Source: H111-94 sp034436045
GTDB taxonomy: Bacteria > Chloroflexota > Ktedonobacteria > Ktedonobacterales > Ktedonobacteraceae
Length of the DNA stretch: 11,975 nucleotides
Assembly: GCA_034436045.1 (NCBI GenBank)
Contig: DAOTVZ010000134.1
Span: 1-11,975, forward strand
Reading direction: 5' to 3'
Shown here: in pieces, positions 6,643 to 11,975 of the stretch
Layout: every line of letters begins with the position of its first letter
Position numbering within the stretch: the first letter of the stretch is position 1
The notes under the pieces: model-generated
Database searches by the model: none
Seen by the model: only the letters and a program-made list of their open reading frames with translations
Told to the model about the DNA's origin: nothing
Made by a program: the position numbers and the translations under genes

Positions 6643-8145
6643 GTGGAAAACGCCAGGCAACGAACGATCCTCTTCCTGATCGCGGATACGGGGGCCGGGC
6701 ACCGCAGTGCCGCGAACGCTATTCATAGCGCACTCAGGATTATTGAGCAGGAGGAGCAAGAGGCATGGCAGGCACGCCAGCAGTCGTGGGTAGCCAGCCG
6801 CAGCGGTGGCGTCTATGCGCAATCGACACAGGATGACGCTGCCCCGCAAGTTCCCTCCGGCTCGCTATCGCAAACTCAGACCTCCCAGTTTCCCCCCCCT
6901 GGTTATCGGGTCGAAATAGTCGATGTTTTTGAAGAATATAGCCGCTTTCCATTGCGCGAGGCCGTCAAGCTATATGGGCCAACAATCCGCTACAACCCCA
7001 AGCTCTTCGGAGAAGTCTTTCATATGAGCAATCGGGCGGAGACGGTAGAAGCATTTAATACAGTGGCAACGCCGTTGATTCAGAACGGGTTGTTGCGCCT
7101 GTTTACCACTGTGCAGCCTGACGTGATTGTCTCGATTCATCCATTGCTCAACCGTGTCTCGATCCAGGCGCTCCGCGAGCTTGGACTGCCAGTGCCCTTT
7201 ATCACCGTAGTGACTGACCTGATTACCATTCATTACTCCTGGTTTGCGGAAGGGGCTGACTGCTATATCGTGCCTACTGAAGAGGCGAAACAACTGTACT
7301 TGCAACGTGGCCTTGATCCGAAAAAGGTTCATATGTTGGGTATGCCCATCGATCCCAAGTTTACCCATCCGGTAGCCAGCAAGCACGAACTGCGAGAGCG
7401 TTTTGGCCTGCGCCCCGATCTGCCGGTGGTGCTGCTGGTAGGTGGCGGAGATGGTGCTGGTGGCTTGCAGACCGCAGTGCGTGCTATTTCCCATGCGCGT
7501 TTGCCCGTTCAATTGCTGGTTGTCACCGGACGAAATCGCACGCTCTATGCCCATCTTCAGCGTACCCATGCCAGCCTGCATGTGCCAGCAAAAATCTTCG
7601 GTTTTGTGCATAATATGCCGGAACTGATGCACGCTTCCGACGTGATTGTAACGAAGGCCGGCCCAGGCACCATCTGCGAGGCACTCTGCTGTAACCTCCC
7701 GATCATCTTGAGTGGCTACGTGCCGGGGCAGGAAGAGGGCAACGTTGATTTTGTGGTCGGGAACAAGGTGGGTGTGATGGCGCATGATCCGGTTGAGTTG
7801 GTGGATGCCATCAGACGTTATATCAAGCCGGGTTCACCGGAGCGCAAGGTACAGCAGGAGAACGCGCTGCGTCTCTGTCGTTCCAGAGCTTCCTTTGATA
7901 TAGCACACTGTATTCTCAGCTACCTGCCCCCGGCGGACGCGCCAGGCCCCTGGCAATCTGCGCGCTGGCGACGGCGGCAGCAGAAGATGAGCGGGCGACT
8001 ACGTTCCGCTATTCGCCTGCGGCGCATTCGTCGTCGTCTATCGAAACCACTATTGAAGGGGTCGGTGATGGAGCGTCTGGCCCATTTGCGTATTCAAAGT
8101 CTCTCAAATCGGCGCTCGATTCCTCCCATAGATCGTAAGTCATAG
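6643..8145 (+). CDS. GT28-type glycosyltransferase, monogalactosyldiacylglycerol-synthase-like
   Basis: A 500-residue GT-B fold enzyme, expected to transfer a sugar from a UDP-sugar to diacylglycerol or a related lipid at the inner membrane face. The N-terminal acceptor domain (MGDG_synth type) begins FLIADTGAGHRSAANAI, with DTGAGH at 15-20; VVTDL is at 189-193. The donor domain carries LLVGGGDGAGG (264-274), the nucleotide-binding TKAGPGTICEAL (337-348) and PGQEEGN (361-367). Two additions stand out: a Gln/Ser-rich insertion (about 35-87) right after the first helix, and an Arg-rich C-terminal tail in which residues 441-500 hold 21 Arg/Lys and only two acidic residues, suited to binding acidic membrane. 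GTG start; AAAGGGG at 6628-6634 lies 8 nt upstream. It resembles plant MGD and Bacillus UgtP; the exact sugar and lipid are unknown. The DUF1385 gene follows after 17 bp. Confidence 0.9.
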   Translation: MENARQRTILFLIADTGAGHRSAANAIHSALRIIEQEEQEAWQARQQSWVASRSGGVYAQSTQDDAAPQVPSGSLSQTQTSQFPPPGYRVEIVDVFEEYSRFPLREAVKLYGPTIRYNPKLFGEVFHMSNRAETVEAFNTVATPLIQNGLLRLFTTVQPDVIVSIHPLLNRVSIQALRELGLPVPFITVVTDLITIHYSWFAEGADCYIVPTEEAKQLYLQRGLDPKKVHMLGMPIDPKFTHPVASKHELRERFGLRPDLPVVLLVGGGDGAGGLQTAVRAISHARLPVQLLVVTGRNRTLYAHLQRTHASLHVPAKIFGFVHNMPELMHASDVIVTKAGPGTICEALCCNLPIILSGYVPGQEEGNVDFVVGNKVGVMAHDPVELVDAIRRYIKPGSPERKVQQENALRLCRSRASFDIAHCILSYLPPADAPGPWQSARWRRRQQKMSGRLRSAIRLRRIRRRLSKPLLKGSVMERLAHLRIQSLSNRRSIPPIDRKS

Positions 8146-8162
8146 AGATGGAATAGAACAAT

Positions 8163-9209
8163 ATGCGGAAAAACACAACACCGCGACACGGTTGGTGGTG
8201 TCGCATGCTGGTGAAGCTGGCGCTTGCCAGCAGCAAAACCTTTTACTATGGTGGTCAGGCCGTTATCGAAGGCGTGATGATGCGTGGACGCACAACAATT
8301 GCTATGGCGGGGCGGCGTCCCGATGGTACGCTCTACCTCTATGAAGAGCCACTCAACCCGCGTATTTATCAGAATCCCATTTTTCGTTTACCTTTCCTGC
8401 GCGGTATGCTGATGCTCTGGCAAACGCTGGTGCTGGGTTCGCGTATGATGACGCTCTCAGCAACCATCGCTGCTGGTGAGGCGGATGCTCCCTCGTTGGT
8501 CGGCGGGACTATTGCGACCGGTGAGGCCGAGGGGGGCGTTTCTTTAGCGGTACGCGATGAACAGAAGACGGATAAGCCACCCACCGACAATGCCAGACTG
8601 ATATTGAGCCTGCTTCTCTCGATGAGCATGGCGGTGGTGGTTTTCTTTGTCGGACCCGTCTTGCTGGCTAATCTCTTCACGCGCCTGTTAGGACGTACTG
8701 CCGGTGAAAGCGATCACAGTCTAATCAATGTGACGACCGAGGGCCTGCTGCGCCTGGGGCTGCTGATTGGCTATCTGAGCGCGATTGGGCGTGTGCCAGA
8801 TGTCGAGCGCGTCTTTGGCTATCATGGTGCAGAGCACAAGGCTATCAACGCGATGGAACAGGGTGAGCCACTGGATGTTGAACACGTGCGCCTGGCCTCG
8901 CGTGTACATACACGCTGCGGTACTGGTTTTCTGCTGCTGGTAATGGTGGTTTCAATCTTTATCTTCGCTCTGGTACCGAACTACTCGTTATTCACCAGAA
9001 TTATGGCCCGTATCGCTTTATTGCCTGTCGTGGCGGGTATTGCTTATGAACTGATGCGGGCCGGAGCAGCTAACTATCGCTATCGTGTAGTGCGCTGGCT
9101 ACTGACCCCCGGCCTGGCATTGCAAGGCTTGACGACGCGCGAGCCAGACGATAGCATGATAGAGTGTGCTATTGCAGCATTACAGCGGGTGATGTTGCGC
9201 GACAAATAA
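8163..9209 (+). CDS. DUF1385 (YqhQ-like) membrane protein, predicted metal-dependent
   Basis: This 348-residue protein carries the DUF1385 signatures: YYGGQAVIEGVMMRG at 28-42, FGYHGAEHKAINAME at 218-232 and SRVHTRCGTGFLL at 246-258. The conserved His and Cys residues (His221, Glu224, His225, His249, Cys252) could bind a metal; the family's biochemical role is not established. Hydrophobic segments at about 146-172, 195-210, 255-272 and 282-298 indicate an integral membrane protein. A Gly/Ala/Glu-rich variable stretch at about 104-140 separates the first motif from the membrane part. ATG 8163 has only a weak GGAA behind it. In many Firmicutes DUF1385 sits near rpmE, prmC and prfA (from memory); here rpmE is two genes upstream, while the expected prmC place is taken by a phosphatase gene. 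Confidence 0.88.
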   Translation: MRKNTTPRHGWWCRMLVKLALASSKTFYYGGQAVIEGVMMRGRTTIAMAGRRPDGTLYLYEEPLNPRIYQNPIFRLPFLRGMLMLWQTLVLGSRMMTLSATIAAGEADAPSLVGGTIATGEAEGGVSLAVRDEQKTDKPPTDNARLILSLLLSMSMAVVVFFVGPVLLANLFTRLLGRTAGESDHSLINVTTEGLLRLGLLIGYLSAIGRVPDVERVFGYHGAEHKAINAMEQGEPLDVEHVRLASRVHTRCGTGFLLLVMVVSIFIFALVPNYSLFTRIMARIALLPVVAGIAYELMRAGAANYRYRVVRWLLTPGLALQGLTTREPDDSMIECAIAALQRVMLRDK

Positions 9210-9212
9210 GGA
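9208..9212 (+). promoter_or_regulatory. Ribosome binding site overlapping the DUF1385 stop codon
   Basis: AAGGA starts inside the TAA stop of the DUF1385 gene (9207-9209). It is 9 nt before ATG 9222 but only 3 nt before ATG 9216, which favours 9222. The overlap suggests translational coupling. Confidence 0.6.
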
Positions 9213-9221
9213 ATTATGTGC

Positions 9222-10013
9222 ATGGCGTTCAATCCAACCACTCCTCCACCGTTTGGGGAACAAGAAGAGCAGATTTTAGCCGAGTTCGAGTTAAAAGCAC
9301 CGGCAGTGCTTGGTGATACTGATAAGGCAGAGACGCTGCCAACCCCGGAGACAATCCGCGAGCAAGAACACGAGGGGCCACCGCCGCCGACCGCGCCGGA
9401 AGGTGAGCGCCCTCACTTGCGTTTCTCCGCCACGCGCTGGGCCTCGACCGGCCTGGTGCGTGTCATGTACCGTTTCTGGACGCGCGTGGCCGCCCATCTC
9501 TTTCCTGAAAACTCGAAGAGCGAGGCGCTGGCGCGTTCGCTACATATTCCGTTGCCCGATACCTTGAATATGAGTTGGGTGACGGATCATCTGGCGGTCG
9601 GGGGCCGCATCCGTCCCGAAGATATCAGAGCGTTAAGCTTGCTTGGCGTGACCGATGTGATCGATACACGTTCCGAATATCAGGATGATGAACAGGCACT
9701 GGCGCGCGAACATATCCAGCTTCTCTATTTACCTACGCCCGATACTTACCCGTTGAGTGTCGAAGACCTGATGCGTGGTGCCGAATGGGCTACCGCGCGC
9801 ATCAAGAAGGGGGGGCGCGTCCTTATCCACTGTGAGCATGGCGTAGGGCGAAGCGTGTTACTGACCTGCGCGGTGCTGGTCTATAACGGCATGCATGCTC
9901 GTGACGCGCTGGCTCTTGTGCAGCGCAAACGCTGGCAGGCCGCTCCCAATCATCGTCAAATAGCGCGCCTGAAAGAGTTCGAGTCAGCGCTGGCGGCTCG
10001 ACGTAGCGCGTAA
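9222..10013 (+). CDS. Dual-specificity-type protein phosphatase with disordered acidic N terminus
   Basis: About 263 residues; hydrolyses phosphate monoesters through a cysteinyl-phosphate intermediate. The C-terminal half is a DSP/PTP domain (about 115-255): the P-loop HCEHGVGRS gives Cys204 as nucleophile and Arg210 as phosphate binder. LPTPDTYPLS carries the probable general acid Asp174, and LGVTDVIDTRSE (about 141-152) is the usual strand before it. The first ~70 residues are rich in Pro, Glu and Thr and look disordered; residues 70-115 form a basic linker (RWASTGLVRVMYRFWTRVAAHLF) that may touch membrane. No signal peptide. ATG 9216 is an alternative start two residues longer. Its substrate, protein or phospholipid (compare PTPMT1-like phosphatases), cannot be decided. 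It is coupled to the membrane-protein gene before it, and its 3' end overlaps the opposite Cof-type gene by 58 bp. Confidence 0.85.
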   Translation: MAFNPTTPPPFGEQEEQILAEFELKAPAVLGDTDKAETLPTPETIREQEHEGPPPPTAPEGERPHLRFSATRWASTGLVRVMYRFWTRVAAHLFPENSKSEALARSLHIPLPDTLNMSWVTDHLAVGGRIRPEDIRALSLLGVTDVIDTRSEYQDDEQALAREHIQLLYLPTPDTYPLSVEDLMRGAEWATARIKKGGRVLIHCEHGVGRSVLLTCAVLVYNGMHARDALALVQRKRWQAAPNHRQIARLKEFESALAARRSA

Positions 10014-10840
10014 CGCTCAATAGCCAGGGCCACCCCATCCTCTGTGTTGCGGGTGGTCACGGCCCGCGCTATCGACTTCACCGCCTCTGAAGCCTGTCCC
10101 ATGGCCACTCCCCAGCCAACAGCCTCTAGCATTTCGATGTCGTTATTGTTATCGCCTATTGCCATCACCTCGCTCATTGCAATGCCGAGACTGCGGGCCA
10201 TCCAGGCGACGCCACTGGCCTTACTGCAATACGGGTGCATAATCGCCATCTCCGCGCTACCGTAATTGCCCTGCTTAATCGAGTTCCAGCTACATGCCAG
10301 TGCCGAGATTTCAGGCGCGAGCGTGTAAATTGCCTCTTCTGGTGCGAAAGCTACAACGCGCAAGGGGTCTGGTTTGCCCTGGCACAGTTCGCTGAGCGGA
10401 AAACGTGTTATCTGGTCGGGAAAAGTAGCGAGATATTCGCTGAGCCAGGGTGTATCGAAGCTTTCTGGCCCCGTCCAGATTTCTTCACCTCTACCGTTAA
10501 GGTGATGCACGACCGGCTGTATGCCATAGCGAGCCAGAATGTGTACCACCTCGTTGGCTACGCTGGCGGTTAGCGACTGCGTGTGTAGGATGGTCGCCTG
10601 GGGATGCTGAAGGATGAGTGCGCCGTCGCAAAGAATGAGCGGAATTGAGAGGCCCAGCGCATCGGCGATAGGAGCAGTATTGGTGTAGCGGCGGCCCGTC
10701 GCTAGCGTGACAACAATACCTTCGGCCTGCGCGGCATGAATGGCGGCGCGGGTGCGCTCAGTGATCTTGCGCTCTGGTGTTAATAATGTGCCATCAATAT
10801 CAATTACGAGCAGTTTAATATCCGGTGGTATTAAATCCAT
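9956..10840 (-). CDS. Cof-type HAD-superfamily hydrolase
   Basis: A 294-residue HAD phosphatase of the Cof/YidA (IIB) type; relatives dephosphorylate sugar phosphates, FMN, HMP-PP or other small metabolites in the cytoplasm. Motif I is DIDGTLL with nucleophile Asp14 and acid/base Asp16. Motif II is LATGR (Thr48). The Cof-type cap covers roughly residues 85-195. Motif III Lys207 is in YCSKASGV, and motif IV GDNNNDIEML (229-238) gives the Mg-binding Asp230 and Asp234. The tail after AIERYAL is about 15 residues longer than usual and is the part overlapping the phosphatase gene on the other strand. ATG 10840 has no clear ribosome binding site; a possible promoter and a strong hairpin lie in its leader. 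Specific substrate unknown. Confidence 0.92.
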   Translation of the reverse strand: MDLIPPDIKLLVIDIDGTLLTPERKITERTRAAIHAAQAEGIVVTLATGRRYTNTAPIADALGLSIPLILCDGALILQHPQATILHTQSLTASVANEVVHILARYGIQPVVHHLNGRGEEIWTGPESFDTPWLSEYLATFPDQITRFPLSELCQGKPDPLRVVAFAPEEAIYTLAPEISALACSWNSIKQGNYGSAEMAIMHPYCSKASGVAWMARSLGIAMSEVMAIGDNNNDIEMLEAVGWGVAMGQASEAVKSIARAVTTRNTEDGVALAIERYALRRAASADSNSFRRAI

Positions 10841-10866
10841 ACGTTGTACACATTCTATGAAAGGAT

Positions 10867-10894
10867 GCGCGGCGGCCCCTATGGGCCGTCGCGC
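10867..10894. promoter_or_regulatory. GC-rich 12-bp hairpin in the Cof-type gene leader
   Basis: GCGCGGCGGCCC (10867-10878) and GGGCCGTCGCGC (10883-10894) pair over 12 bp, one of them G-T, around the loop CTAT. It is 27 bp upstream of the hydrolase ATG. No T-tract follows on either strand, so it is not a classical intrinsic terminator. It could be a leader structure or a barrier to transcription coming from the NotI-like gene. Confidence 0.6.
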
Positions 10895-10916
10895 TAAGAA
10901 CGCTCTTTACCTATTA

Positions 10917-10925
10917 AGTATATCA
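10917..10925 (-). promoter_or_regulatory. Putative extended -10 promoter for the Cof-type hydrolase gene
   Basis: Reads TGATATACT on the minus strand (TATACT at 10922-10917). Start would be near 10910, giving a leader of about 70 nt that contains the GC-rich hairpin. No clear -35. Same nine bases as the site at 896-904. Confidence 0.35.
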
Positions 10926-10997
10926 CTTGTTTGATATTGGAAATCCTGGTTTTAGGAAGCAAGTAGAGACAAGAGATTTTCGTACTCGCGTTAAGAT

Positions 10998-11115
10998 TTG
11001 GAGTTTAGACTAATTTTCCGTGAATCGGCCTGGGAAGCCACTGGAGCAATTTTCGCAAGAATGTGTCTCATCCCGCTCTATAGGCCGTTCTATGAGGAAT
11101 TAGTCTAAACCTCAA
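10998..11115. mobile_element. MITE-like element with 18-bp terminal inverted repeats and 7-bp target duplication
   Basis: The left end reads TTGGAGTTTAGACTAATT (10998-11015). The right end, read inward on the minus strand, is TTGAGGTTTAGACTAATT (11115-11098); 16 of 18 positions match without gaps. Weaker similarity continues inward to a shared CGGCCT (11026-11031 and 11082-11087). The direct repeat TTAAGAT flanks the element exactly, at 10991-10997 and 11116-11122, as expected for a target-site duplication. The 118-bp interior has no coding capacity, so it would need a transposase in trans. The right-hand TTAAGAT copy contains the stop codon of the NotI-like gene (11116-11118), so insertion left the protein intact: both copies restore the TAA. 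No IS family is assigned. Confidence 0.72.
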
Positions 11116-11973
11116 TTAAGATAACGTAAAGCGCGTGCGTTCTGAAATCTTTGTTTTTAAGATACCGACAATCTCCTCAATTTCTAACTTTGAACTGGTT
11201 TGTAATCCCAATCCTCTTGCAATACCATTCGCGTCAGTGCTAAAGCGAGAGCTAAGTTCCAGGTGGTATGAGAGATCCTCTGCGGCTTGTAAGCCGTAAA
11301 CATGAAATTGAGCAGAATCACCGAGGCGTGCCTGATTGAGATGACTGAACTGGAACTCTTTTTTTATGTAGTCCATGAAATGATCTTGTATTACCAGCAC
11401 CAGATGTTTATTGATCTCCTCAAATGTCTGAACTTTATGGTGGACTTGCATTAAGATGGTTTTAGCTGTCATCTTCCAATTCATGCCAAAAGTTCTATTG
11501 TAAGTAGTTAACAAGGTTTCAGTATCGACCTTGAAACCTTGCGAATAGAGAAATCTTTGTCGGTCAGACCATGTTGTCCCTGTTGTATCTAGCGTTTGAA
11601 GTTCCAGTCCTACAAAGTCTCTAATCTCATATTTTCTCGCAGAGACAAGGAAAAAGTCTACGTTGCCACCTGGAATGCTAATTTCTGGAACAATGTGTAA
11701 TTCGTTACCCGGTTCATGAAGAGTAAGCAAATGCAAACAATCTATAAATATCTGTCGTCTCTCCAGAAGACGGGCTGGGCAAATGATAACGTTCTTCTCT
11801 TCTTTACCATAAGTTACGGTACAGGTTCCAATAGTGACATTTGGATTGCTCTTCCTTGTTTTATAACATCTTCTGTTTAAATAAGGACAGTATTCTTGCA
11901 GCACGATATTTTCCCAGTCAACAACTTTGTTTGATCGTGTTGAGACACCATACATTTCAAGGATTTTTGTCAT
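11116..11973 (-). CDS. NotI-family type II restriction endonuclease homologue
   Basis: 285 residues, matching the NotI family in the order of all key features. A Cys4 metal-site pattern spans residues 29-65: Cys29 (YCPYL), Cys36, Cys51 (GTCTV) and Cys65 (ICPARLL); NotI binds iron through such a set and shows CPFL, GVCVV and VCPNRAL at the same places (from memory). The nuclease core follows: Glu97, then IPGGNVDFFLVS with Asp106, then FVGLELQTLDTTGT with Glu124 and Gln126, a PD-(D/E)XK variant with Gln for Lys as in NotI (LEIQTMD). NRTFGMNWKMTAKTI (from 154) parallels NotI FKRTFYQMAYKF. It is shorter than NotI (383 residues). The ATG lies two bases from the window edge, so no ribosome site can be judged and the true start may be upstream. 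Composition is clearly more AT-rich than the rest, suggesting transfer. A partner methyltransferase, if any, would lie beyond the edge. Confidence 0.85.
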   Translation of the reverse strand: MTKILEMYGVSTRSNKVVDWENIVLQEYCPYLNRRCYKTRKSNPNVTIGTCTVTYGKEEKNVIICPARLLERRQIFIDCLHLLTLHEPGNELHIVPEISIPGGNVDFFLVSARKYEIRDFVGLELQTLDTTGTTWSDRQRFLYSQGFKVDTETLLTTYNRTFGMNWKMTAKTILMQVHHKVQTFEEINKHLVLVIQDHFMDYIKKEFQFSHLNQARLGDSAQFHVYGLQAAEDLSYHLELSSRFSTDANGIARGLGLQTSSKLEIEEIVGILKTKISERTRFTLS

Positions 11974-11975
11974 AG

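Noticed and set aside
6970..7785. 271-codon open frame antisense to the glycosyltransferase gene
   Set aside because: It is a frame shadow: the opposite frame has intact glycosyltransferase motifs, and the antisense product is His/Gln-rich with no family resemblance.
10867..10894. GC hairpin as an intrinsic terminator for the NotI-like transcript
   Set aside because: The minus-strand sequence after the stem (ATCCTTTC) is too poor in T, and the plus side has none.
1..11975. CRISPR array or tRNA/rRNA genes
   Set aside because: No regularly spaced direct repeats, cloverleaf-like sequences or conserved rRNA segments were seen on either strand by eye.

Overview
The window looks like chromosomal DNA from a GC-moderate bacterium. 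The best guess is a Chloroflexota member of the Ktedonobacteria type. This is an inference from the gene mix: a plant-type diacylglycerol-glycosyltransferase homologue between rpmE and a DUF1385 gene, an EF-P with an Asn-tipped loop, and frequent GTG/TTG starts. No rRNA, tRNA or CRISPR array was seen.

Layout. Positions 1-819 hold the 3' part of a Gfo/Idh/MocA oxidoreductase gene, cut by the window edge. A plus-strand run follows: an IRBP-like S41 peptidase homologue (951-1922), a HEAT-like helical-repeat protein (about 2017-2814), a THUMP/UPF0020-type RNA methyltransferase (about 2870-3919) and elongation factor P (4043-4615, TTG start). A hairpin at 4624-4658 separates efp from the convergent purB (adenylosuccinate lyase, minus strand, true start near 5976). 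The 348-bp gap between purB and the divergent rpmE holds two promoter-like sites for rpmE, a small leader inverted repeat, and a 9-11-9 inverted repeat in the purB leader.

rpmE (ribosomal protein L31, 6325-6531) ends in a clear intrinsic terminator. The next genes are a GT28/MGDG-synthase-like glycosyltransferase (6643-8145), a DUF1385/YqhQ-like membrane protein (8163-9209) and a dual-specificity-type phosphatase (about 9222-10013), tightly spaced and probably one operon. The phosphatase gene overlaps tail-to-tail by 58 bp with a minus-strand Cof-type HAD hydrolase (9956-10840).

The right end (about 10900-11975) is visibly more AT-rich. It carries a minus-strand homologue of the rare-cutter restriction enzyme NotI, with its Cys4 metal site and D...ExQ active-site pattern intact. 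Directly after its stop codon is a 118-bp non-coding element with 18-bp terminal inverted repeats (16/18 identical) and a 7-bp flanking direct repeat, which has the form of a MITE. This edge looks like acquired DNA next to a housekeeping region.

Functionally, the left and centre are mostly translation (RNA methylation, EF-P, L31), purine synthesis and envelope lipid glycosylation. The right edge is probable restriction-modification or defence. The most notable points are the NotI-like gene with its abutting MITE-like element, the N34 EF-P, and the glycosyltransferase with a long Arg-rich tail next to DUF1385.
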